Assembly: GCA_014058105.1 (NCBI GenBank)
Contig: JACGCM010002198.1
Location: forward strand, 447,001-511,000
Length of the DNA stretch: 64,000 bases
Source of the DNA: Kingdonia uniflora
Taxonomy: Eukaryota; Streptophyta; Magnoliopsida; Ranunculales; Circaeasteraceae
Reading direction: 5' to 3'
The notes under the pieces are model-generated. The model had not been told where the DNA came from. It did not search any database and worked only from the letters and a program-made list of their open reading frames with translations. The position numbers and the translations under genes were made by a program. This document shows, one piece after another, positions 1-11,551 of the stretch (its first letter is position 1; the number at the start of each line of letters is the position of its first letter).

Positions 1-233
1 CAAAGTTTTTCCTGCATGAGGGAAGTATTAGGAGTACAGAGAGATGATTATGTGATCTTCGATTTCTTCGTTTCATGGGGTGGACTAAAAGTGAGGTGCA
101 TGTTTACCTTTTTTAGGCTTTAAGTTTTAGTTCTACGCTAAACAAGCTGCTACAAGGAAAGAATTCAAAGAACATCAATAGAAGCTTCAAACAACTATCT
201 CATTATTTAATCGAATGACGTAAGAAATCTTAC

Positions 234-300
234 CAATAGCTTCTGAGGCAGTGGGAGGGAAGTCGGTAAGGAACCCGTAAACAGAGAAATTGGAACCATC
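234..300 (-). pseudogene. GDPDL exon 3, continuation after the LTR element
   Basis: Leftward reading gives DGSNFSVYGFLTDFPPTA then SEAI and a good donor G|GTAAGA at 233. This directly continues YNYSYDPTAEYL from 6350. If GATGG is taken as the original target, the joined frame is YIDGSNFS, the normal family pattern. The piece at 1-233 is intron with no recognisable exon. Confidence 0.85.
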
Positions 301-1369
301 TTAAACATCCACATTTGGAGTTTGTTTCATTTTGTGTCTAGTATAGATGTCAGCATTAACTCGTAGTTACTCGTCGTCAGAGATTGCACCTTGAGCGACT
401 ACAACTGGACTGACTTTGAACAGGTAAGTAGGTTTCTAACTTCTTGTTCTATAATATCAAGCCCAATATATTTTTACAAAGTATGGAAAAAGATAATAAC
501 TATGTTTTTTAAGACAACAGAACTTCTATTCGAATAGATTCTATTTTCTATTCGAGTAAAACTGGAAATAGAACTGGGAACATTTCTGCTCGAATAGAAT
601 TTATTCTGTTCGAATAAAATGCCTCAGGCAGCTTTTTATTCGAATAAAATCTATTTGAATAGACTGGCTCAACCTGTTTCTTCATGTTTCTTTTTATTCA
701 AATAAATTTCTTTTTAATCGAATAGATTGGCTCGGCATGATTTTATTCGAATAGAAATATTTATATTCTAACAGAGACAGTGATTTCTGTTTTCTAATAA
801 AAGATAACTTTCTTTTTTTCAATACTCACTTCTTGAAAAACCTATTTTTCTAGTGCTTGTTTTTTAGAGTGAGGAGAGATTATTCTTGAGAGATTCAAGA
901 GAGATTTAAATTACTCAAATATTGAATCAATCATCATTGATCAAGAAACCTAAATTTATGAATTGAAGAACTTGTGGGATTCAAGATTAGAAGCTTCAAC
1001 GAGAGATTGGAACGAGGCGTTGCGAGAACTAAAATTGACTGCGAAGAATTTAATTATAAGAGAGATAACCATGGGAAGTGCTTATCGAGTTTGTAAGTAA
1101 TTGAATACTTATATTTTGATTTCAATAGTAGATTGTTTAGCTGTCGAGTGATTCGACAGTGACCTGTGAGTTTTTTTCCTGAGAAAGGTTTCCTACAGGG
1201 CTAAAATTGTTTGGGCTTGTGTTTAATTTCTTATTACTAGTTGACACTAGATAATTTGACCAACTTGATTTAGGTTAAGCTTTGACCATTTATTCAAAGG
1301 AATTATGACCTATCAATTTAGACAAAAAATAATCAAAATTGTTTAGTCTCAAGCGACTAAGAACTTTCA
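301..1369 (+). repeat. 5' LTR of gag-only Copia element
   Basis: This is a direct repeat of 5277-6338. It should open with TGAAACATCC as in the 3' copy but reads TTAAACATCC, and it ends in ACTTTCA. Bases 520-770 hold many copies of an ATTCGAATAGA-type motif with the palindrome TTCGAA at its centre. Later shared sections include a segment with GGAGAGATTATTCTTGAGAG and the end CAAGCGACTAAGAAC. Confidence 0.92.
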
Positions 1370-1370
1370 A

Positions 1371-1384
1371 TTGGTACCAGAGCA
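1371..1384 (+). promoter_or_regulatory. Primer binding site (Met-initiator tRNA type)
   Basis: TTGGTACCAGAGCA starts one base after the 5' LTR and matches the usual plant Copia primer site TGGTATCAGAGC except for one change (T to C). Confidence 0.8.
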
Positions 1385-1442
1385 ATCACGTTTCATGGTT
1401 TAACAACCTAAGCGTGGATTCCAGATAGGTCGCTTGAGAATA

Positions 1443-3394
1443 ATGAGTTTCAAGAAGTTTGGAGATCCTATAAATTACCATCCACTCTTTAATGGCAAAG
1501 AATACCCATACTGGAAAGTTCGAATGATTGCATACTTATAATCAATCGGAGAAGATGTATGGACTGCCGTTAAGGATGGATAGACACCCCCTACTGTGAT
1601 GCAAGGTCCACAAGGGAGTGCTATTGAGGTCCTTAAACCTAGGAACCAATGGTCAATAGAAGAAAAGGATATTGTTGGTTATAATTCTAAAGGCCTCAAT
1701 GCTATCTTTATGGTTGTGAGTCAAAGTAAGTTTTGACATATCTCTGCATGTACCACTTCTAAAGAAGCTTGGGACATCCTAGTTCAAACTCATGAAGGCG
1801 ATGATACGGTCAAAGAAAGTAAGCTTTAAATGCTTGCTTCGCAATTTGAGAATATCAGAATAAGTAAAAACAAACCTTTTAACGAGTTCTATGCGAGACT
1901 AAGTGATATTGTAAACACTAGTACCAAATTAAGAGTAGCGTACTCTGATGTTCAAATTGTTTGCAAAGTTCTAATATCTCTTCCTAAGAGCTTTAGATCC
2001 AGATGTGATGCTATCGAGGAAGCACAAGATCTTAAGAAAAAGAAACCTAATACATTGGATGGAAAATTGCAAACGTTTGAACTCGAGATGAAAATGAAAA
2101 TCCCCAAGAAGAACAAGAGTGCTGCTTTCAAGTCTTCATCTTAATCCTCATCTTCTAAGGGTACCATAGAAGCTGACAACTCATCTGATTCTAATAATGA
2201 TAATTGGTCTAATCTGGATTCACAGATTACCTCTATAAGACACCAGCTTAAAAACCTGGTGAAATAACGTCAATTTATAAAACCAGGACAATCGGTGAAT
2301 CATAAGTCACGAACTCATGATCAACATAAAGTGAATAATCGACATACCAACCTTGATACTAACCTAAGTCAAATTGAATGTTATAAGTATCATAAGCTTG
2401 GTCATTATGCTCACAGATGTCCCAATAAGAAATTTGGGACCAATCACAAAGTTATAAATATCAGCGTTACTTGGGATGACAGTGATGATGAACCTGATAA
2501 CAATGATAGTAATCCCCAAGTTGTAGATAATGGACCATATTGTACATATCCTGTGATTTTTAATTGTGGCAATAATAATTTTGACGCTTTTGAACTTGAA
2601 AATTCTGATAAAATCAGAGTAATCAAGAACAAAATAAGTTTGAGGAGTTTGAGGACCCTCATCTTGAGGACTTGTATGCTCAGACTCTCGCCAAGTGTAT
2701 GAAACTCAGTAAATTTAACAAAGACTTGAAATACCAAGTTAATACACTTAGGTACGAACTTCAAGGAAAAACTGAGAGTACAAGTCACGAGATAAAGGTT
2801 CTTGAGAATGAGAAATGAGGCCTACATAACAAAGTTGTATTTTTAGAAAAAGAAGTTAATAATACAAAAGGGAAAATGAAATCAACTTTGGACAAACTTC
2901 ACTTCGCCAAGCTTGATGTAGTTTTATCTCAGTAGAAACTTGAGAAGTTCTGTCAGGGGGCCAAGAACATTGATAAAATGTTATGTATGGGAAAGACGGA
3001 TAGTGATAAAAGGGGTCTAGGATATGAGAAACCTCTTCCTAAAGCCAAGACTCCTCAAATCATAAAGTTTGTAAAAGCAACTGCTTCTACTTCGGTGCCC
3101 AAACATAACATGATATACACTACTCATAATCTCACCAAACAGGTATCTTACTCTCATATTTATTATTGTAGTATATGTGGTCGAAAGGGTCATATTGCAT
3201 CTTATTGTAGATTTGTTAGACCCTATCAGCCATATGCTCGCTCTTTCAATGGATATAGATATAAGTCAAATGTGAATATTTTTAATATGAAAAGTGAGAA
3301 TTTGAGTAGGTGGTTTGCTCCAGAAACATCACACCAAAAGGTGATTCGTGCAGTTTGGATGCGAAAGGATGACTTGCCGCCACAAATAAGGTAA
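1443..3394 (+). pseudogene. gag: Copia-type gag of non-autonomous element, interrupted by stops
   Basis: The frame opens with MSFKKFGDPINYHPLFNGKE and then YPYWKVRMIAY, a typical Copia gag start. The UBN2-like segment follows at 1830-2144 (FNEFYARLSDIV, VCKVLISLPKSF). A CCHC knuckle CYKYHKLGHYAHRC lies near 2370-2412, with a second cysteine-rich motif CSICGRKGHIASYC near 3163-3207. Between them is a charged coiled-coil stretch ending near a conserved DKRGLGYEKP. Stops interrupt it at about 1540, 1580, 1735, 1827, 2142 and 2815. Gag forms the virus-like particle and packages RNA. The frame simply ends after WMRKDDLPPQ where pol would begin in autonomous relatives. Confidence 0.8.
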
Positions 3395-5264
3395 TGGATC
3401 TACACTGAGAAGGGTTATAAGTGTGCTTCCTTGATTAGGTACGCTTCTTACCCTGCCTCAGTTTGATTTTATTTTTGTTTTTATTATTTTTGGATAGTAG
3501 GATATTGTTCTAGCTTTTTATCTACACTTTGCACTTTATGAGCTTTTGTATGTAGAATATTTTTGCTAGACTTGGATTTTGCTTGTCTATTATATTCATT
3601 TATGAGATAATTATTTGTAAAACCACATTTCACAATAGTCATTGATTCTCTTGTTTAAACTAAAAGTTCATCGCGACTAGAACTACGTGAGGATAACTAC
3701 AGAGACTTCGTACCTAAAGTTATGTAAGGATCTGGTCTTATTTCTGAGCTTCAAGTATTATTACATTTACTCTTCATTTTTGATCTTGTTATTTTTTATC
3801 TCATTTCGTTTCCTTACTCAATTGTCAAATGGTAACATCAAAGTCAAGTTATATTAGTGATACTTTTCTACTTTTACTCGAGGCAAAAAAGGTGACGGTG
3901 CCCAACCGAAGATATGATAATAGGCATTTTTATTGCTACATCCTTGCGGCCTTCGTCTGTGCTTACCCAAATTTGTATCCGCTTGCAGCCCCTTGTGCCT
4001 TAAAATATGTCATTCATTTTTTTTACCCAAATCCTTTATTATTTTACCCATTTGTTCTGAGACTTTTAAGTGAAAAAAAAAAAAAAAAAAAAATGTGTGA
4101 CTTTTGGGAGAAAGATGAATAGAAGAATACAATGTGTTCCCAAATGACGTTTTTATTTTCTCAAATCAGAGTCATAAAGATAGAAAAAGGGGGAGAATAA
4201 GTGGTATTTTATTTTATGTATACTCAATAAGAAAAAAAATGACAGAAGTTGAATTTAGTTTCAAGTGAGAAGGGGGGAGTTAGTGTAACTGTAGTCTCAG
4301 AATGCCAGCAAAGCACCTACTCGGCCATAAGCCTACCCATGCCTACATTATAACCTATTCAAAGACATTGAGTTCGGCGCAGTCACTATTAGTGGAGAAT
4401 AGATATAGGGAGCCTTTATTAGTTTTAACTTGACACCATATATGACAAATGAGGTTATTTCCCATGAGATTTTCCAGCTCACAGTGCAACGCTTTTGATA
4501 AAATATGATTTTTCTGTTGCTTTATATTCATATTCATATTCATATTTCACACAGAGTGTTTGCTAATCAATTCACAGTGATTTTGAGTGACCACCATGAG
4601 AGGCCTAAGTTGGAATAACTTTCCAATATAGTATTATAACTGCGGCTGAGTAATACGTTGAAAACTGGGTAACTCTTTGACTATGCACACACACACACAC
4701 CAAGTAATTCATTTAGTGATTGTTTTATAACACATTCGCAATGTATTGGTCTTTATAGGATATTTTATATTAATTGTCTTTCTATCATGCCTTGTGTTTA
4801 GGGGGAGTATTGTCTTCTTTTGCTTACTTATTTCAGAGACACTTCCCATGTGTGTTTTCCTTTTATCTCATTTTACGGAGGTTACAAATATTTTGAAGGG
4901 GAGATGCATATTTTTTGAGGGGGAGGTGCATATTATTTTGGGGTATTGGTATTTTAGTGTTTTTCCTAACTACACTTTGTTCTACTGGTGTGTTTATCCT
5001 TTTATTGGCTATTTACCCTTTGTTCATCTGTGCCAAAAAGGGGGAGAGATGATCCTGACAGGTAAGTCAAGTAAGTTATGTTCTTTGTTCTGGATCCCTT
5101 ATTTTATTTGAACAGTTACGTGATGTATCTTGTTTAGTGTGCGGGGATTCTAGAATATATGCTATAAGATGAAAGTGAAGCTTTGAGTATGGATGTTCAG
5201 TGATTAAGTCAGTCCATCGAGTTATTTTTTTTCTTATAGTTTTGGTTATGATACGAAATGAACC
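3395..5264 (+). other. Non-coding interior of the gag-only element
   Basis: There is no recognisable protein here. Features are a run of about 19 A at 4074-4092, a (CA)n tract at about 4686-4701, and T-rich patches. Short open frames at 3829-4122 and 4746-5111 have no family resemblance. In other elements this position would hold pol. Confidence 0.7.
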
Positions 5265-5275
5265 AAAGGGGGAGA
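5265..5275 (+). promoter_or_regulatory. Polypurine tract before 3' LTR
   Basis: AAAGGGGGAGA immediately precedes the 3' LTR start and would prime plus-strand DNA synthesis. Confidence 0.8.
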
Positions 5276-5276
5276 T

Positions 5277-6338
5277 TGAAACATCCGCATTTGGAGTTTG
5301 TTTCATTTCGTGTCTATTTTAGATGTCAGCATTATCTCGTGTTTACTCGTCGTCAGAGATTGCACCTTAAGCGACTATAGCTGGACTGGCTCTGAACAGG
5401 TAAGTAGATTTTTAACTCCTTGTTCTATAATATCAAGTCCTATGCATTTTTATTAAGTATGGAAAAGGGAATAGGTATGTTTTCTAAGACAACAGAACTT
5501 TTATTCGAATAGATTCTATTTTCTATTCGAATTGAACTGGGAATATTTTTGATCGAATATAATTTATTCTGTTTGAATAAAATGCCTCAGGCAGCTTTTT
5601 ATTCGAATAGAATAAAATCTATTCGAATAGATTGGCTTAGCCTATTTTTTCATGTTTTTTTTTATTTGAATAGATTTCTTTTTATTCCAATAGATTGGCT
5701 CAGCCTGATTTTATTCGAATAGATTTTAAATCTATTCAAACAGAGACTGTGATTTCTGTTTTCTAATAAATGAGAACTTTCGTTTGTTCATATCTCACTT
5801 CTTGAAAAACCTATTTTTCTAGGGCTTGTTTTTTAGAGTGAGGAGAGATTATTCTTAAGAGATTCAAGAGAGATTTAAATCACTCAAATATTGAATCAAT
5901 CATCATTGATCAAGAAATCTAGATTTATGAATTGAAGAACTTGTGGGATTCAAGATTGGAAGCTTCGACGAGAGATTGGAGTGAAGCACTACGAGAACGT
6001 GAAATTGACTGCGAGGAGTTCAATTAGAAGAGAGGTAACCACAGGATGTGCTTATCGAGTCTGTAAGTAATTGAATACTTGTATTTTGATTTCAATAGTG
6101 AATTGCTTAGCTGTCGGGTGATTCGACAGCGACCTGTGGGTTTTTGTCCTAAGAAAGGTTTCCTACAGGGTTAAAATTTCTTGGGCTTGTGTTTAATTTC
6201 CTATTGCTAGTTGACACTAGATAATTTGACCAACTTGATTTAGGTTAAGCTTTGACTATTTATTCAAAGGAATTAGGACTATTGATTTAGACCTAAAATA
6301 ATGGAAATTGGTTAGTTTCAAGCGACTAAGAACTTTCA
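5277..6338 (+). repeat. 3' LTR of gag-only Copia element
   Basis: This is near-colinear with the 5' LTR, with scattered substitutions and small indels. It runs from TGAAACATCCGCATTTGG to ACTTTCA. The TTCGAATAGA motif cluster is repeated at about 5500-5750. Confidence 0.92.
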
Positions 6339-6778
6339 CCTTTGATGTACTACAAGTACTCAGCCGTGGGATCATAACTATAGTTATAGCTTCTAGGGAC
6401 ATCATTTGTGAAACCGTTAGCGTATACTTCTAGTTTTTGTTTATGAGCATCAGATATTAAACTAGTGGGAGCTTGTAAATATTGATCAGGGTCAACGGGC
6501 CAGATATATGTCTTTGGGACAATAATTTCAGAAGCGAAAGACTTAATTGATGATAAATCCTTCAAGATTGTACTGTAAGTTTTCTTCGTTGTGGGTTCAA
6601 TTGCATTCGAAGCTAGAAAACGGAAGATGAGCTTTGTCCTGGCTTCATTTATCTTCCCATTAAGGCTCTTTATGAACCCAATCTCAAGAGATGAGATGTA
6701 GTTGATAGCCATGGATCTCATTGATTCTTGAATGAATGCTCCTACATCAAGCTTGTGTTCCTTGTAGAGCATGTTATA
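6339..6778 (-). pseudogene. GDPDL exon 3, upstream part
   Basis: The acceptor ATTATAG precedes YNMLYKEHKLDVGAFIQESM and then MAINYISSLEIGF. The exon runs into WPVDPDQYLQAPTSLISDAH and SYNYSYDPTAEYL, which are strongly diagnostic of GDPDL proteins. After AEYL a TAG stands where a glutamine codon is expected. The exon is cut at 6339 by the gag-only LTR element. It continues at 300. Confidence 0.9.
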
Positions 6779-6870
6779 CTATAATACACAATAGAAAGGA
6801 AAACTGTTAGTCCCTTATTATCTGTGTGAGAGAGAGAGAGAGGGAGAGAATGAGAGAAAGAATGAGAGAC

Positions 6871-7126
6871 CTGCACATTCAACCAAATTTAGGTGATCTT
6901 AGGCCTGTTACATCTGCAACCGTAGTTACGGGCAGTGAATCATCGAACAAACTTAGTCTAGAGAAGATACTTTGAGTCATTGTGGGGAGAAGAGTAAATT
7001 TCTTTTTAATTTTAATAACAAAACCCGAATTATATGGAAGGAAATCTAAATAAGTGGGAATCTTACATGTAACATTGGTAAAAATTTGTTTTTCCGTAAA
7101 ATCTAGGGAAAACCAACCGCTAACTG
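6871..7126 (-). pseudogene. GDPDL exon 2, downstream half
   Basis: Read leftward from the other AACTG copy, this gives SGWFSLDFTE and then IFSRLSLFDDSLPVTTVADV, the expected continuation of the GDPDL first domain. Near the end, GGT-TGA-ATG-TGC-AG looks like a one-base loss from a codon series for GLNVQ. A donor GT lies at 6870-6869. Several lysine-rich codons around 7010-7040 have no clear family counterpart and may be an insertion or decay. Confidence 0.8.
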
Positions 7127-7421
7127 TGATAAGAATTGATGCACTGTTAGTATTTGAGTTGTTAGTGGGGTGTTAGTGGTTTACTGGTTCATGAGTTGTT
7201 AGCTAGATATTAGGAGAAGTCCTGGTCTTATTGTGTCTTAATCTTTTGTAGTAGTTGCTAGTTAATAGAAGATTGTGGTGCATTATTTTTCATGATATAT
7301 TGGTGGAGTCATTAGCTTTAGTACTCAGTTCAGTTAGCATCAATAAAGTAATTGCTTAAGCTTTCTGTTCTCTTCTCTCTGTATCATAGTTTATCATCAG
7401 CCTCTGTTCTAATTCCAACTA
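7127..7421 (+). repeat. 5' LTR of Copia element
   Basis: This is a direct repeat of 11549-11830. It carries about 13 extra bases near 7381-7400, in a CTCTGTATCATAG stretch that is shorter in the 3' copy. The exact end is uncertain by a base or two. Confidence 0.9.
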
Positions 7422-7423
7422 TT

Positions 7424-7437
7424 TGGTGTCAGAGCCA
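7424..7437 (+). promoter_or_regulatory. Primer binding site (Met-initiator tRNA type)
   Basis: TGGTGTCAGAGCCA lies just inside the 5' LTR and differs from the plant initiator-Met primer site by one base. Confidence 0.8.
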
Positions 7438-7535
7438 ATTTGTTCCGAGTTGGGCGTATCATTGAAGTTTGGAGATTAATTATTGTAGCAAATCTTTGGG
7501 TGAAAGTCACTTTTGTATCCAAAAGGACTAATGGT

Positions 7536-8524
7536 ATGAATGTTTTTAATGTCTCACAATCCCACTCTTTAGTTCCTATTTTTATTGGGGAAAACTATGA
7601 ATTTTGGAGGATCAAAATGAAAAAAAAAATTGTTTCACAAGATCTTTGGGATCTAGTTGAGAATGGGTATGCAGAAACAACAGCTGAAGTGAGGGAGCTT
7701 CGTAAGAAGGATGCGAAGGCTCTACTTGTTCTGCAGCAAGTTGTGACGGAGTCGATCTTTCCGCGAATTTCAATTATTGTTAAATCGAAGGAGGCATGGA
7801 CTATTTTGAAGCAAGAGTTCCATGGGGACTGTAAGGTAACAATGGTGAAACTTCAAACTTTTCGAAGGGAATTTGATACTCTCCATATGAAAGGAAGCGA
7901 ATCTGTACAAGATTTCTTTTCTAGACTATTTGTTATTGTTAACCAAATGAAAAAATTTGGCGAGGCAATATCTGATCAGAAAGTTGTAGAAAAGGTTTTG
8001 AGGAGTCTCCCTTCAAAGTTTGATCATGTAGTCATTTCTATTGAGGAGTTAAGGACTTGGCTACATACACCTTGAATGAGTTGATGGGTTCTTTTTTAGT
8101 TCATGAAGAAAGGATGAACAGGTCAACAGAGAAGGGTACTGAGCACACATTTCAGTCCAAGGTAGAGAGTCCAAACAAAGAAGGATATTTTGATAATAGA
8201 TATGTAGGACGAAGACGAGGATGAGGTCGAGGTGTCTATCGTGGTCGTGAAAGAAGACGAGGAAGATCTGGTATGAGTGGAGGCAACCAATACGAAGATA
8301 GAGGCAACCAAAATATTGATCAAAGGTACAAAGGAAGACAAGGTTTCTCATTCAAGAAGTATGGACATATTGCAACTTATTGTCCAGAGAAACGTCATCA
8401 ACAAGCCCATTTTACGGAAGAAAATCGAGAAGAAGGTAATCTTTTTCTTACTTGTCTAAGCGCTAACGAAAGTGCAAGTAATACCTGGCTTCTAGATAGT
8501 GGTTGTAGTAGCCATATGATAGGA
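7536..8524 (+). pseudogene. gag: Copia gag and protease region
   Basis: Gag opens MNVFNVSQSHSLVPIF then GENYEFWRIKM. A UBN2-type core follows with KVTMVKLQTFRREFDTL and RLFVIVNQMKKFGE. The frame shifts near 8060 and a stop occurs near 8221. The nucleic-acid binding segment near 8340-8390 reads FKKYGHIATYCPEK, with the first cysteine of the expected CCHC knuckle lost. The protease motif WLLDSGCSSHM lies near 8482-8514, with the catalytic aspartate in DSG. TAA follows soon after. The region is recognisable but cannot yield a full polyprotein. Confidence 0.85.
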
Positions 8525-8692
8525 TAAAGAAGTCTCTTCCATAGCATTGATGAATCTGTGAAGTTACAAGTTCGGCTTGGTGATGATAAGAAAGTTCAAA
8601 TCGAATGCAAGGGGACGATTGTTGTAAAAGCTAAGTCATGTATTGAATGATTACTTCATGATGTTTATTATATTCCTAGTTTAGCTTATAAG

Positions 8693-9715
8693 TTGCTAAG
8701 TGTCGGGCATTTGATACAGCGAAGGTTTTCAGTTTTATTTGTAGGTCATATGTGTGAAATTAAGAAGAGAAATTCTGGTATTCCTCTTATTAGGTTTTCC
8801 ATGACAGATAATAAGATGATTCTACTTAAACTCTCCTGTATAGATGATCAGTTTGCATTTGCTGTTCATGCTAAAGATGATTCGAGGCTTTGGCATTTGC
8901 GTTATGGGCACTTGCATTTTAATGGACTGCAATTGTTAAGTAAGAAAAGTATGGTGTTTGGTTTGCCATCTATCGTTTGTCTAAATGATGTTTGTGAAGG
9001 TTGTATTTATGGGAAGAAACATTGCTTACCATTTCCGGTTGGGAAAGCTTGGAGAGCCAAGATGCCTTTAGAAATTGTGCATGCCGATATATGTGGTCCG
9101 ACAAGAACTTCATCTTTCAATAAGAGTAGATACATTTTACTCTTTATTGATGATTATACCCGTATGACTTGGGTGTATTTTCTTGCTTAAAAATCTGAAG
9201 CGTTTGAAAAATTCCAGGAGTTTAAAGTGTTTGCAGAGAAAGAAAGCGGGTATGCTCTAAAAGTTCTTCGAACCGCTAGAGGAGGAGAGTTCTTATCTGA
9301 GGAGTTTGTCACCTTTTGCAAGAAACATGGTATTAAAAGGCAGTTGATGGTGAGGAAAACCCCGGAGCAAAATGGGGTCGCCAAAGGGAAGAATAGGACA
9401 GTTATGGAAATGGCTAGAAGCTTGATGAATGAAAAGCAACTTCCTAACAAGTTTTGGGCTGAGGCGGTGGCTACGGCAGTTTATCTTCTTAATATATCTC
9501 CAGCAAAGGCAGTACGAAACATGACTCCATATGAAGCTTGGTGGAAACGAAAACCCAATGTAAGTTCTTTAAAAGTGTTTGGTAGCATTGCTTATTCATT
9601 CATCGATTCAAGTGCTCGGACCAAGCTTGATAAGAAGAGTGAAAATGTATATTTGTTTGGTATAGTGATGAAACAAAGGGTTATCGTCTGTATAATCCCA
9701 AAACTAAGAAGCTAA
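8693..9715 (+). pseudogene. Copia integrase region
   Basis: The GAG-pre-integrase segment LWHLRYGHLHFNGLQLL is followed by CEGCIYGKKH, the zinc-binding part. The catalytic core has VHADICGPTR and FIDDYTRMTWVYFL, a stop at about 9188, then RTARGGEFLSEEF and TPEQNGVAKGKNR. The C-terminal side has MTPYEAWWKRKPNVSSLKVFG. Acidic residues in HAD and ARGGE, where family members have DxGGE, suggest altered catalytic positions. Integrase would insert the cDNA into host chromosomes. Confidence 0.88.
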
Positions 9716-9783
9716 TCATTCGTCGAGATGTTATAGTTGATAAAAACAGCTTCTGGGATTGGGAAGGAGGACAAAATCAGCAT

Positions 9784-11551
9784 GTGCCATTTTTTGTAAA
9801 TGAAGCTGAACCAACGCAGGTTGAAGAGCCAATTGAGTTACTTCAGCCCTCTCCATTACCAAGCTTCTCAAGAAGGATTTCTATAGGGGATCAAATTCCT
9901 GAAGGCAGCAGCAGCATTGAACCTACTCTTGATATTGATTCACCTCCACTTAAGACTCGATCTTTGCAAGAGATATATGAATCAGGTTGTTTTTCTCTTA
10001 TGGTTGTAGAACCTATGAGTTATGAAGATGCACAAGGAAATGAAGAGTGGGAGCACTCGATGAAAGAGGAGATATGTGCAATTGAAAGGAATGATACATG
10101 GGAGCTTGTCGACTTGCCACGACAGAAAAATATAATCGGTGTGAAATGGGCTTACAAGGTGAAGAACAATGCAGACGGCACCGTGCAAAATCTGAAGGCA
10201 AGACTCATTACCAAGGGGTATGTGCAAAGACAAGGTATTGATTTTTCAGATGCCTTCTCACCTGTAGCCAGATTTGAAACTGTTAGAATTATTTTGGGGT
10301 TAGCAGCTCAAAGTAAATGGCTTGTGTTTCAGTTTGATGTTAAATCGGCCTATCTAAATGGTTGTTTGGAAGAAGATGTGTTTGTTTAGCAGCTACAGGG
10401 GTTCGTTGTCAAAGGAAAATAGGAGAAAGTCTATAAATTGAAGAAGGCTCTTTATGGGTTGAAGCAAGCCCCAAGAACGTGGTATAACCGACTTGATTCG
10501 TATCTTCGCAAGGATGGATTTCATCGAAGTGAAAGTAAGCCAACATTATATGTGAAGGTGAAAGGTACCAGTGATATTCTGATTGTGTGTATTTATGTGG
10601 ATGATATTATATACACAAGATCTTCTAGCATTCTTGTTAAGGAATTCAAGGAAAGTATGACGCGTGAGTTTGAGATGTCGGATTTGAGTTTGCTCCATTA
10701 TTTTCTCGGTTTTCAAGTTCAGCAAACAGATGATGGAGTCTTTATTTGTCAAGAAAAATATGCTTTGGATTTGCTTAAGAAATTCAACATGTAGAATTGC
10801 AAGACCTTCTCGACTCTTATGAATACAAGTGAGAAGTTGCCAATGGATGATGGAACTGCGAGAGCCGATGAAACGTATTTTTGAAGAATGATTGGTGGTT
10901 TAATGTACTTGACTAACTCTCGTCCGGATATAATGTTCCCTGTCAGCTTAGTCTCAAGATTTATGCACAATCCTTCGGTACATCATCTTGGAGTAGAAAA
11001 GCGGATTCTCCGCTACATTCAAGCAACAAGCAACTATGGGATATGGCATAAGCCGGTTCCTAAATTAAATTTGCTTGGTTTCACTAAGAGTGATTGGGCA
11101 GGTTTTGTAGATGACAGGAAAAGCACAAGTGAGTTTATATTCAGCTTTGGTCAGGAGCTATAGCATGAAGTTCAAAAAGCAAGTGACAGTTTCGCTTTTA
11201 TCTTCTGAAGCTGAATACATTGTTGCATCTGCAGCAACTTGTCAAGCTATTTGGATATGAAGGATTTTGGAGGACTTGCATCAAGTTCAAGGTACAGTAA
11301 CAGAAGTCTACTGCGACAATATGGCTACTATCTCAATGACGAAAAACCTAGTTTTCCATGGAAGAACAAAGCACATTGAAATTCGACATCATTTCATTAG
11401 AGATGCAGTTGCGGAAGGCATGATTGTGATGAAGTATTGTTCAACAAAAGATCAAATTGCAGATGGGTTTACAAAGGCACTCTCGTATCCGAAGTTCGCG
11501 AAGTTCAGGTCCCCTCTTTGTGTTTTCCCATTTTGCATAAAGGGGGAGTGA
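9784..11551 (+). pseudogene. Copia reverse transcriptase and RNase H region
   Basis: The reverse transcriptase is marked by NDTWELVDLP, IGVKWAYKVK, DFSDAFSPVARFETVR and QFDVKSAYLNG (to 10389). It continues with LKKALYGLKQAPRTWYNRL and the active-site motif YVDD in IYVDDIIY near 10590. Stops occur at about 10387, 10422 and 10792. RNase H follows with a frame change: LGFTKSDWAGFVDDRKST near 11077, then VYCDNMATISM, RTKHIEIRHHFIRD and STKDQIADGFTKAL, ending close to the purine tract. The motif set is Ty1/Copia. Confidence 0.9.

Larger units (their letters stand above)
301..6338 (+). mobile_element. Gag-only Copia-type LTR retrotransposon (TR-GAG-like), non-autonomous
   Basis: The element has long direct LTRs (301-1369 and 5277-6338), a PBS matching initiator-Met tRNA just inside the 5' LTR, and a purine tract before the 3' LTR. 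The internal 3.9 kb codes only for a decayed Copia-type gag with UBN2-like region, zinc knuckle and coiled coil. No protease, integrase, reverse transcriptase or RNase H motif was found in any frame. Flanks are CCATC on the left and CCTTT on the right; the latter looks like a decayed copy of the former, because CCATC restores the interrupted GDPDL reading frame. Mobilisation would need proteins from another Copia element. The several stops in gag show that it is old. Confidence 0.88.

Noticed and set aside
3829..4122. 97-residue frame after gag in the gag-only element
   Set aside because: It ends in a lysine run made by a poly-A tract; no similarity to pol.
4746..5111. 121-residue hydrophobic frame
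   Set aside because: T-rich DNA of the element interior read as F/L/V; no known protein.
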